Source: Muribaculaceae bacterium
GTDB lineage: Bacteria > Bacteroidota > Bacteroidia > Bacteroidales > Muribaculaceae
Length of the DNA: 59,116 bases
Assembly: GCA_017505535.1 (NCBI GenBank)
Contig: JAFVPD010000029.1
Coordinates: 1-59,116, forward strand
Direction: 5' to 3'
The notes below the pieces were generated by a model, which worked only from the letters and a program-made list of their open reading frames with translations, ran no database searches and was not told the origin of the DNA. Positions 36,322 through 44,276 of this stretch are shown here, piece by piece (positions within the stretch are counted from its first letter, which is position 1; every line of letters begins with the position of its first letter). Position numbers and translations under genes: made by a program.

Positions 36322-36329
36322 TCAGTTAT

Positions 36330-36364
36330 CGTGAGGCATCTGTTGATATTGCAGGTGCCTCATG
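36330..36364. repeat. Hairpin between wzc-like and transglutaminase-like genes
   Basis: GTGAGGCATCTG (36331-36342) pairs with CAGGTGCCTCAT (36352-36363) with two G-U pairs and one extra C-G at the base, loop of 9. No T run follows. It lies 9 bases past the wzc-like stop and may act as an intercistronic attenuator or stability element. Confidence 0.5.
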
Positions 36365-36384
36365 TGTCTAATATCCATTATGTT

Positions 36385-38220
36385 ATGCGAAAATATTTTA
36401 CATTACTTTTAACTATCGCTCTATTTAATGTGGCAATGGCTCAAATGTCGGTGTCTCCCACAAAATATGATTATTCTCAATTGTCGGCCGGAATAACTGA
36501 AAATTGTACCACCAAACTGCAACAGGCTGAAGCTATTTATAAGTGGCTTTGTCGCAACATTGCCTATGATACCGACAAAGTGATACGTGATGCTGATACT
36601 TGTTTTGATCGCAAGAAAGGCGTGTGCCAGGCCTATTGTGAACTGTTTTATAGGTTGGCTGAGCCATTAAATCTATCTACTATTATTGTCTCTGGAAAAA
36701 CAAAAAATGATGATGGCTCTATACCGGAGATTGGACACGCATGGCTGATTGTTGACATAGGTGAGTATCACATTTTTATTGACCCAACATGGGGCGCAGG
36801 ATATTGTGATGATGACAATGTGTTCCATTTCAACGAGAATGATATGTCGTGGTTTAATGTAAATCCCTATTGGATGATATTTACTCATTTTCCCGATGAT
36901 GCCAATTACCAAATGATTGAAACACCTATTGATTTAGAAACGTTTAAGCGATTGCCTAATGATATAAAACCCAAATATGGCATTTTAGGATTAAGTGCAA
37001 AATCGATATTCACTTCGGCTGTAAATGGGACTCTATTATTGCCCGAAATTTTCATGGGCAACAATAAGGGGATAACTGCGTTTAATATTCCTCTTGCCCC
37101 GGTCCTTAGAATTGGGCAAAAATATGATTTCACGATTAGAAAGGCCTCTAATTTTGATGTAGTATTGATTAATGGAGGTAGGTCGGTAAAAGATCATGAA
37201 TGGGCTCATCAAGATGACCTGTGTGGTGTTCAATTTATGCCAACAAGAGAGGAAGAAGTAATATTAGCTATTGATGGAGATGGAGAGTTTTATCCTATAA
37301 TAAAATATAAAGTAGCACCACCAACAAATCAAGATTGGGCAAATGTGGAGCCTTATTATCCTTTTGAAATGCCTGAATTGAAAAATATAAGTGGATTTGA
37401 TGGTGATTTGCTCAAGAAATTAGGCGTTAATGGCGCAAATTTTCTTCAACAATATCGTAATGGGGCAATAGGAGAGTGCTTGCCGAAGTTTTATCATCAA
37501 CAGGATTATATTCAGTTGGCTAATGTTCCTTTAACCGGAAAATTGAAAATTGGCCAATTCTATGATTTTGTAATAAAGAAAACCGGTAATCGGAGTGTTA
37601 TGATATATTCCAATGGTGAGCCGGTAAAAGAATCACAATGGCAAAATTTGGGAGAATATATTGGTATTAAATATATGCCCAAGTCAACTGAAAATGTAGT
37701 TCTTGCTCTTGAATTGGAAAATGGGACTCAATTTACAACCGTGGCAGAATATTCTATTGAAACTCCCACGACTCACGATTGGGACAATTTGGCCCGGTAT
37801 TATCCGTATTATTTACCCGAATTGAGGAATATAGGAGGTTTTAATCCTGAATTGTTGGAGCAGATAGGTATTAATGGCCATTCATTTCTTCAGATGTTCC
37901 GCTCGGGAAAGGTGGGGAGGGAGCTTCCTGTCATATATTCTCAGGCTAAGCAAATGAGAGTAGTAGATGTTCCTATGACGAAACGATTAAAGGTGGGGCA
38001 GAGCTATCTGTTTAGTCTAAAACCGATTGCCGGCTCAGATTGGTATATATCCAACGGCGACAATCTTTCTCGTGACGATTTTCATAATTGGACTATTAAT
38101 CCTACGACGGGAACACTATCAATGACGGTCACACCACTCAAACGTGGAAGCCTAAATCTCGTTGTGGGCAATGGTTCTGGCAGTCAATATTATGTAGCAT
38201 TGGAATATATAGTAGAATAG
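36385..38220 (+). CDS. Secreted transglutaminase-like protein with tandem C-terminal repeats
   Basis: 611 residues from the ATG at 36385, which opens a clear signal peptide ('MRKYFTLLLTIALFNVAMAQ'). A GTG at 36331 would put the start inside a hairpin and is less likely. The transglutaminase core has Cys81 ('GVCQAYCELF'), His118 ('GHAWLIV') and Asp133 ('DPTWG'), an intact triad of the kind found in proteins that crosslink or cut peptides. The remainder has two or three related beta-rich units: 'WANVEPYYPFEMPELKNI' and 'WDNLARYYPYYLPELRNI', each followed by a 'K-I-G-Q' strand. It is last in the polysaccharide operon; a role at the cell surface is inferred. Confidence 0.8.
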   Translation: MRKYFTLLLTIALFNVAMAQMSVSPTKYDYSQLSAGITENCTTKLQQAEAIYKWLCRNIAYDTDKVIRDADTCFDRKKGVCQAYCELFYRLAEPLNLSTIIVSGKTKNDDGSIPEIGHAWLIVDIGEYHIFIDPTWGAGYCDDDNVFHFNENDMSWFNVNPYWMIFTHFPDDANYQMIETPIDLETFKRLPNDIKPKYGILGLSAKSIFTSAVNGTLLLPEIFMGNNKGITAFNIPLAPVLRIGQKYDFTIRKASNFDVVLINGGRSVKDHEWAHQDDLCGVQFMPTREEEVILAIDGDGEFYPIIKYKVAPPTNQDWANVEPYYPFEMPELKNISGFDGDLLKKLGVNGANFLQQYRNGAIGECLPKFYHQQDYIQLANVPLTGKLKIGQFYDFVIKKTGNRSVMIYSNGEPVKESQWQNLGEYIGIKYMPKSTENVVLALELENGTQFTTVAEYSIETPTTHDWDNLARYYPYYLPELRNIGGFNPELLEQIGINGHSFLQMFRSGKVGRELPVIYSQAKQMRVVDVPMTKRLKVGQSYLFSLKPIAGSDWYISNGDNLSRDDFHNWTINPTTGTLSMTVTPLKRGSLNLVVGNGSGSQYYVALEYIVE

Positions 38221-38240
38221 TGGTGTTGAGTGATGTTGTA

Positions 38241-38264
38241 AAACATATTTGTGGATATATGTTT
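38241..38264 (+). terminator. Weak hairpin after the polysaccharide operon
   Basis: Perfect 8-bp stem AAACATAT (38241-38248) with ATATGTTT (38257-38264). The T run is short, so termination is uncertain. Confidence 0.35.
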
Positions 38265-38341
38265 ATTGAAATATAATTCTTATTTTTGAGCCGAATAATT
38301 ATTTATTAACCTCCCCAATGGGGATTAAACTATTCAATGCA

Positions 38342-39031
38342 ATGAAAAAATATTTAGCAGAAATGTTTGGAACAATGGTGCTTGTGCTCATGGGCTGTGG
38401 CACTGCTGTTAGTTTGAATTGTGGCTCTGATACCGCATCTGTAGTGGGTACAGCAATGGCCTTTGGCTTAGCTGTGGTTGCAATGGCGTATGCTATTGGT
38501 GGCATATCAGGTTGCCATATTAATCCTGCAATCACTCTTGGTGCTTGGTTGTCTAAACGTATTGGAGCAAAAGATGCCATTATGTATATGGTATTCCAAG
38601 TGATTGGCGCTATTTTAGGCTCAACTTTGTTGTGGCTCATCGTTGACAATACTTTAACTCCGTTTGGTGGAACAACAACAGGTGCAAACTCATGTACCGG
38701 AGTCGGTTCTGTTGCCGGAGGTCTTATTGTTGAAATAATCCTCACATTTGTATTTGTGTTAGTAGTGCTTGGGACTACCGACGAAAAGAAAGGTGCCGGT
38801 AATTTTGCCGGACTTGCAATTGGTCTAAGCCTCATTCTCATTCACCTTGTTGGAATCCATTACACCGGAACCTCTGTGAACCCTGCACGTTCGGTAGGTC
38901 CCGCATTGTTTGAAGGTGGAGTAGCGTTGACTCAATTATGGGTATTCATCGTAGGTCCATTCATTGGTGCTGCTATTGCCGCCGGAGTATGGAAAGTTAT
39001 TGGTGGTTGTTGCTGTTGCTGCAAAGAATAA
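38342..39031 (+). CDS. aqpZ: Aquaporin / glycerol facilitator family channel (AqpZ-like)
   Basis: 229 residues from the ATG at 38342 ('MKKYLAEMFGTMVLVLMG'); an in-frame ATG at 38318 would add eight. Six membrane helices and both pore motifs, 'HINPAITLG' and 'SVNPARSVGPALF', with the Arg after the second NPA that forms the selectivity filter. The narrow 'HINPAIT' and 'HYTGTSVNPARS' context fits water-selective AqpZ rather than GlpF. The end is unusual: 'GGCCCCCKE', five consecutive cysteines. Confidence 0.93.
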   Translation: MKKYLAEMFGTMVLVLMGCGTAVSLNCGSDTASVVGTAMAFGLAVVAMAYAIGGISGCHINPAITLGAWLSKRIGAKDAIMYMVFQVIGAILGSTLLWLIVDNTLTPFGGTTTGANSCTGVGSVAGGLIVEIILTFVFVLVVLGTTDEKKGAGNFAGLAIGLSLILIHLVGIHYTGTSVNPARSVGPALFEGGVALTQLWVFIVGPFIGAAIAAGVWKVIGGCCCCCKE

Positions 39032-39052
39032 ATAACTTCGAAAGGATAAACA

Positions 39053-39091
39053 AAAAAATCCCCGTGCCACAAATAGGAACGGGGATTTTTT
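39053..39091. terminator. Bidirectional terminator between aqpZ and efp
   Basis: AAAAAATCCCCGT (39053-39065) and ACGGGGATTTTTT (39079-39091), a 13-bp perfect stem with A and T flanks usable by both convergent genes. Confidence 0.9.
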
Positions 39092-39115
39092 ATGATATTA
39101 AAAATGTAGTTGAAA

Positions 39116-39682
39116 TTATGCTTTGATGCGTTCAACGTAAGAGCCATCGCGAGTGTCAACTTTAACTTTGTCGCCGATGTTGCAGAACAAGGGAACGCGA
39201 ATTTCTGCACCTGTTTCAAGTGTTGCAGGCTTGAGTGTGTTTGTTGCAGTGTCACCCTTGATGCCGGGTTCAGTATAAGTGATTTCGAGGATTACACTTG
39301 TGGGCATTTCACATGTGAGAATTGTTTCTGTTGCAGCATGTACCATTGCTTCACAAATGTCACCTTCTTTAAGGAATTGTACGCCATCGATGCTTTCTCC
39401 GGGGAGAGCTACTTGTTCAAATGTTTCAGTGTGCATGAAGTTGTATCCCATATCATCTTTGTAAAGATATTGATAGGGACGACGTTCAATGCGCACTTCT
39501 TCAACCTTCACACCTGAGTTCCAAGTTTTGTCGAGGATACGACCGGTTTTTACGTTTTTGAGTTTAGTACGTACAAAAGCAGGGCCTTTGCCGGGTTTTA
39601 CGTGAAGGAATTCAACGATGAAAAAGTAGTTGCCATCAATGTCGAGGCACATTCCATTCTTAAAATCTGCAGTAGTTGCCAT
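39116..39682 (-). CDS. efp: Translation elongation factor P
   Basis: 188 residues, standard length. KOW-like domain 1 with the modification loop '[17 protein letters not shown]' (Lys32 at the tip, equivalent to the modified Lys34 of E. coli), then two OB domains with '[21 protein letters not shown]' read in parts and '[21 protein letters not shown]'-type ending. Rescues ribosomes stalled at polyproline. Modification enzymes are not in the window. A -7 box TAACTTTG (39768-39761, minus) lies 79 bases upstream. Confidence 0.95.
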   Translation of the reverse strand: MATTADFKNGMCLDIDGNYFFIVEFLHVKPGKGPAFVRTKLKNVKTGRILDKTWNSGVKVEEVRIERRPYQYLYKDDMGYNFMHTETFEQVALPGESIDGVQFLKEGDICEAMVHAATETILTCEMPTSVILEITYTEPGIKGDTATNTLKPATLETGAEIRVPLFCNIGDKVKVDTRDGSYVERIKA

Positions 39683-39760
39683 AATTTAGTATTAATAGTT
39701 TTTATTTTGTGTTTACAATAAAATTCGTGTAAGTTTAAGCATTCTATGCTAATTTCGCTA

Positions 39761-39768
39761 CAAAGTTA
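39761..39768 (-). promoter_or_regulatory. -7 box of efp
   Basis: TAACTTTG on the minus strand; no good -33 partner seen. It is 56 bases from the hppA -7 box on the other strand, so these are divergent promoters. Confidence 0.45.
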
Positions 39769-39823
39769 CGAAAATCGTTTTGTATTACTCTATTTTTTTG
39801 AGTATTATTTCCAAATAATGTTG

Positions 39824-39831
39824 TAAATTTG
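39824..39831 (+). promoter_or_regulatory. -7 box of hppA
   Basis: TAAATTTG; a TTTG at 39797-39800 lies 23 bases upstream, slightly longer than the usual 19-21. Confidence 0.45.
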
Positions 39832-39911
39832 TGGCTTATTCTTTGATAGAGTATTGTTTTAGTTCAATATAGAATCTATTTTTTAATTTCTTAACTATAA
39901 ATTTAAAATCA

Positions 39912-42113
39912 ATGGAATCACTTCTTTTTTGGTTGGCTCCGGCTGCATCGGTGATTGCTCTAACATTTGCATGGGTGTTCTATCGTCAAATGAAAAAACA
40001 GAGCGAAGGTACTCCGACTATGCAGAAAATTGCACAACACGTGCGACAAGGTGCCATGTCCTACCTTAAACAACAGTACAAAGTTGTTGGTATGGTGTTT
40101 TTAGCGTTAGTAGTTCTTTTTTCTGTCATGGCTTATGGTTTTGGTGTACAAAACCAATGGGTGCCTGTAGCATTCCTCACCGGAGGTTTTTTCTCAGGAC
40201 TTTCAGGTTTCTTGGGAATGAAAACAGCTACTTATGCATCAGCTCGCACTGCAAATGCTGCAAGGGAATCGCTCAATAGCGGTCTTCGTGTCGCTTTCCG
40301 TAGTGGAGCTGTGATGGGGCTTGTGGTTGTGGGCCTTGGATTGCTCGACATTTCTTTTTGGTATATTTTGCTCGATTGGTTGATCCCTGAAGGAGCTACT
40401 CCAACAGCAAAATTGTGCATGATCACAACTACGATGTTAACTTTTGGAATGGGCGCAAGTACCCAAGCGTTGTTTGCTCGTGTAGGTGGAGGTATCTACA
40501 CCAAGGCGGCCGATGTTGGTGCCGACCTTGTAGGTAAGGTAGAAGCCGGAATTCCTGAAGATGACCCCAGAAATCCTGCTACAATTGCCGATAATGTTGG
40601 TGATAATGTTGGTGACGTTGCCGGCATGGGTGCCGACTTGTATGAATCATATTGTGGCTCAATCCTGGCTACTTCGGCTCTTGGTGCTGCGGCTTATATA
40701 ACTTCAGGTGATGTAGTGGCTCAATATAAGGCTGTGATTGCTCCGATGTTGATTGCAGCAGTGGGTATTTTCCTCTCTATCATAGGTATTTTTGCAGTGC
40801 GCACTAAAGAAGATGCAAAAATGAAAGATTTGTTGCGCTCTTTGGCTATAGGTACTAATCTCAGCTCTATTTTGATTGTTGGTGCTACTTTCTTAATCCT
40901 TTGGGCTCTTCAATTGGAAAATTGGATTAATATTTCTTTTGCAGTTGTAATTGGTTTGATTGTTGGTATTGTAATCGGACAATCAACCGAATACTATACT
41001 TCACAATCATATAAACCCACAAAACGTTTGTCGGAAAGTGGAAAAACCGGTCCTGCCACAGTGATTATTTCTGGTGTAGGTCTTGGTATGATTTCAACTG
41101 CAATACCTGTAATAGCTGTTGTTGCAGGTATCATTTTATCATATTGGATTGCTGCCGGTTTTGATTTCGCCAATGTAGGTATGGGATTGTATGGTATTGG
41201 TATCGCTGCCGTTGGTATGCTGTCAACATTGGGTATAACTCTTGCAACTGACGCTTATGGTCCCATTGCTGACAATGCAGGTGGAAATGCCGAGATGAGT
41301 GGACTTGGTGCAGAAGTGCGTAAACGCACCGACGCTCTTGATTCATTGGGTAATACAACAGCCGCTACCGGTAAAGGTTTTGCAATTGGATCGGCTGCAT
41401 TGACCGGTCTTGCATTGCTTGCGTCATATGTTGAGGAAATTCGCATAGGTCTTGAACGTCTTGGAACAACTGTAATAGAACTTCCCGGTGGAATTACAAA
41501 ATCTCTCCAAGAAGCGTCATTTACCGATTTTATGACCTATTTTGACGTTACTTTGATGAATCCCAAAGTTCTATCAGGTATGTTTATCGGTGCTATGATG
41601 GCATTCTTGTTCTGTGGTCTTACAATGAATGCGGTGGGACGTGCTGCTCAGAGCATGGTAGAAGAGGTGCGCCGTCAGTTCCGTGAAATAAAAGGTATTT
41701 TGTCGGGCGATGCTGAACCGGATTATGCACGCTGTGTGCAAATTTCTACCAAAGGCGCTCAACGCGAAATGGTGTTCCCTTCAGTGCTCGCAATTATTGT
41801 ACCGATTCTCATCGGCGTAATCTTTGGCGTTTCTGGTGTGATTGGCCTATTGGTGGGCGGACTTGCTGCCGGTTTCGTTCTTGCTATTTTTATGGCAAAT
41901 GCCGGTGGTGCATGGGATAATGCGAAGAAATATGTTGAAGAAGGTAACTTTGGAGGCAAAGGTAGCGAAGTGCACAAAGCTACAGTTGTTGGTGACACAG
42001 TAGGTGACCCATTCAAAGATACATCTGGTCCGAGTCTTAACATTCTCATAAAACTCATGTCAATGGTTGCTATCGTAATGGCCGGATTGACAGTTGCTTG
42101 GAGTTTGTTCTAA
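39912..42113 (+). CDS. hppA: Membrane-bound ion-pumping pyrophosphatase
   Basis: 733 residues with about 16 membrane segments. The catalytic loops are intact: '[20 protein letters not shown]', '[20 protein letters not shown]', '[14 protein letters not shown]', '[19 protein letters not shown]' and '[18 protein letters not shown]'. In '[17 protein letters not shown]' the residue that separates subclasses is Ala (about 484), as in potassium-dependent members; potassium-independent ones have Lys. It hydrolyses PPi and pumps H+ or Na+; which ion cannot be told by eye. Confidence 0.95.
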   Translation: MESLLFWLAPAASVIALTFAWVFYRQMKKQSEGTPTMQKIAQHVRQGAMSYLKQQYKVVGMVFLALVVLFSVMAYGFGVQNQWVPVAFLTGGFFSGLSGFLGMKTATYASARTANAARESLNSGLRVAFRSGAVMGLVVVGLGLLDISFWYILLDWLIPEGATPTAKLCMITTTMLTFGMGASTQALFARVGGGIYTKAADVGADLVGKVEAGIPEDDPRNPATIADNVGDNVGDVAGMGADLYESYCGSILATSALGAAAYITSGDVVAQYKAVIAPMLIAAVGIFLSIIGIFAVRTKEDAKMKDLLRSLAIGTNLSSILIVGATFLILWALQLENWINISFAVVIGLIVGIVIGQSTEYYTSQSYKPTKRLSESGKTGPATVIISGVGLGMISTAIPVIAVVAGIILSYWIAAGFDFANVGMGLYGIGIAAVGMLSTLGITLATDAYGPIADNAGGNAEMSGLGAEVRKRTDALDSLGNTTAATGKGFAIGSAALTGLALLASYVEEIRIGLERLGTTVIELPGGITKSLQEASFTDFMTYFDVTLMNPKVLSGMFIGAMMAFLFCGLTMNAVGRAAQSMVEEVRRQFREIKGILSGDAEPDYARCVQISTKGAQREMVFPSVLAIIVPILIGVIFGVSGVIGLLVGGLAAGFVLAIFMANAGGAWDNAKKYVEEGNFGGKGSEVHKATVVGDTVGDPFKDTSGPSLNILIKLMSMVAIVMAGLTVAWSLF

Positions 42114-42144
42114 GAATAGATAGAATTGAAATGTAATAAAAGAT

Positions 42145-42180
42145 GAGGGTGGGCCAATTTATTTGACCCACCCTCTCTTT
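42145..42180. terminator. Terminator between hppA and the convergent porin gene
   Basis: GAGGGTGGG (42145-42153) with CCCACCCTC (42167-42175), followed by a T-rich stretch. Confidence 0.75.
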
Positions 42181-42209
42181 ATGCTTGAAAAACGCACAAA
42201 TTCTTAGTG

Positions 42210-43508
42210 TTAGAATCCAACTCTAAACATTGCTGAGATGCGATTATTGCTTATTGAGTTATGGGCGAAATCATATTTGATGCCATGATTGTATTCGATG
42301 CCTATATCTACAAACGATGATGCTCTCCAAATGAAATTGGCAGCGCAATAATGCTCATATTTCATGTGGCTGCCATATTCAATAATGCCGCCTTCATAAG
42401 GTGTTACATAATTTCTGAGATAGCCATACATTACGGTCGAAAACATTTTAGGCGTGAAATTATATTGTAGGGCACTAAGCATACCCCAAGAGCCGGGACG
42501 TTTGAGTCGCCCATTGTTTTCAGGCGATGGGGTGAGGTCTAAATTAAAACCATCATTGTCTTTTAAATAGTTGGCAATGCCTTTGCCTGTTTGAGCCATT
42601 AAATATCCGACAGCATTTCCCATTTTAGCATTGGCTGTTAATTTGATTCCATAGCCGGGTAAAGAGCGAAATCGTGATGATATGTCGTCGTAGTAACGCA
42701 ATTGACGGAAAATGCCACTTAGCCTGATGTGGCCAACTTCGTTCCATGCATATTGTATATATGCGGGGATTGCCGGAATTCTTTGATATGCGTTATTCAT
42801 TGGAGTGGTTGTTGTGTAGCTTACCTTCGGCAGCTCAAGACCTACGCCCAATTTTAGCTGTGGAGTTATGTGACGTTGCCAGTTTAGTGTCATGTTTGAA
42901 TGGCCGCCCGACGCTCCTGCGCCATTGCCATCAATCAGATAAGCATCGGCAGTTTTGTCATCGTATAAACTTGATGTGTAGCCAAATGTCAGCCCGAGCA
43001 CCTTGAGGTAAGCATGGTCGCATTTTACATAATAATCATTGCCTACGCCTCCGTTGAATGCTAATGCTATGAATATACCAATTCGATATTTGTTCTTGGG
43101 CATTCCGACAATGTTGAAGTTGACCGAACTTGATTTTATCGACATTTGTAGCAATTGTTCGTTCCCGGGTTGTGCCAATGTGAAGTCGCTTGGCTTGAAA
43201 TCCGATGGGTTTTCATAAGGGTTGCCCCAATCATATAGGGCAACGGCTTTAACGGCTGCTCCAATGCTGAGATAGAATTTTTGGTCTTGGTCAATAATCG
43301 CAAAGTGGGGCGCAGTATATTCCGGATCGCTTGGAATGTTGTCGATTAATACGTTGTAGGGGTTGTCAACGGTGTCGTTTAATGCTTGCTCATTGCCAAC
43401 TACAAATTGCAATTGGCTTTCAGCAGCTGTTGTAGGGTGTCGTTGCGCATTAATTGTCATTGATGCTAAAATCGCAGTTGCGCAAACCGATAATATTTTG
43501 AGTCTCAT
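42210..43508 (-). CDS. Outer-membrane porin, DcaP-like
   Basis: 432 residues with signal peptide ('ILSVCATAILASMTINA'). The body is a 16-18 strand barrel pattern: 'QKFYLSIGAAVKAVALYDWG', 'SSVNFNIVGMPKNKYRIGIF', 'LKLGVGLELPKVSYTT' and the terminal strand 'ISAMFRVGF' ending in Phe. The 'GAAVKAVALYDWGNP' strand resembles DcaP-type porins, but I am not certain of the subfamily. Stands alone with a strong promoter 17-47 bases upstream and a shared terminator downstream. Confidence 0.75.
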   Translation of the reverse strand: MRLKILSVCATAILASMTINAQRHPTTAAESQLQFVVGNEQALNDTVDNPYNVLIDNIPSDPEYTAPHFAIIDQDQKFYLSIGAAVKAVALYDWGNPYENPSDFKPSDFTLAQPGNEQLLQMSIKSSSVNFNIVGMPKNKYRIGIFIALAFNGGVGNDYYVKCDHAYLKVLGLTFGYTSSLYDDKTADAYLIDGNGAGASGGHSNMTLNWQRHITPQLKLGVGLELPKVSYTTTTPMNNAYQRIPAIPAYIQYAWNEVGHIRLSGIFRQLRYYDDISSRFRSLPGYGIKLTANAKMGNAVGYLMAQTGKGIANYLKDNDGFNLDLTPSPENNGRLKRPGSWGMLSALQYNFTPKMFSTVMYGYLRNYVTPYEGGIIEYGSHMKYEHYCAANFIWRASSFVDIGIEYNHGIKYDFAHNSISNNRISAMFRVGF

Positions 43509-43524
43509 GGCTTATTAGTTTTTG

Positions 43525-43555
43525 CAAATATAAAAACATGTTGTGTTATTACAAA
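43525..43555 (-). promoter_or_regulatory. Promoter of the DcaP-like porin
   Basis: Minus strand TTTG (43555-43552), 19 bases, TATATTTG (43532-43525): full consensus, leader about 10 nt. Confidence 0.75.
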
Positions 43556-43668
43556 ACATTTTTCTAAAAAATACATACTGCCATACAATGCACGCGATTT
43601 TTAAGTCTTTGACACAAGAACAAAATGACATAATTATTTTGTTTAGATATAACGACATAATTTTTTGT

Positions 43669-44160
43669 GGGGCTAGACATAAGAACATAATGACATAATT
43701 TTTGTGGGGTTAGACAAAGAGACAAAAGTATAAAGTTGTCCACATAATAGGGAAGAGCTATTTGCTCACACAGAATTTTATGTCATTATGTTCTTCTGTC
43801 TCCAAAAACCACACTTCCATTCTGTCACTTAAAAACCTGTTCTTTTGTCTCAATCAGCTGTCCACCTAATATAGGGGGACGAGACCGAGCATTGCGAGGT
43901 CGGAGGGGGTAAATATCTGCTCATAGAATCGTGCGAAGCACGGGACGCGAAGCGAAAAAATAACCGAGGGTAGAGCGATGCGATACCCCCGGCACGGCAC
44001 ACCACACCCACCAAAGCAAGCGTCTGAAGGACGCGAATTAAACCATCGTTAAAACAACAACCTACCTTAAAAAACTGTCATTATGTTCTTTTGTCTCCCC
44101 AAAAACCACACTCCCATTCTGTCCTTAAAAACCTGTCCTTATGTTCTTATGTCTTTGAAA
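43669..44160. repeat. Repeat block cluster, left of the LRR gene
   Basis: Non-coding. Contains block A (43700-43746), block C (43750-43807) and block B (43872-43911), all of which recur right of the LRR gene with at most 3 mismatches each, plus an unrelated copy of block C's second half near 44076-44157. The phrase AGACATAAGAACATAATGAC (43675-43694) reappears inverted at 43781-43801 with one mismatch. Between B and 44076 there is a GC-rich stretch with CGTGCGAAGCACG as a small hairpin. No transposase and no gene is seen from 43556 to 44192. Confidence 0.7.
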
Positions 44161-44192
44161 CACACAAGTTCACACAAAAATCCAAACAAAAT

Positions 44193-44224
44193 TTTGTCTG
44201 AGATGTGAAATATTACTAAATTTG
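44193..44224 (+). promoter_or_regulatory. Promoter of the LRR gene
   Basis: TTTG (44193-44196), 20 bases, TAAATTTG (44217-44224): full consensus. Predicted leader about 46 nt. Confidence 0.75.
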
Positions 44225-44276
44225 CAGTAATCTTGTAGGAGGCAAAACGTTACCAATTCAAATAACTAATACATTT

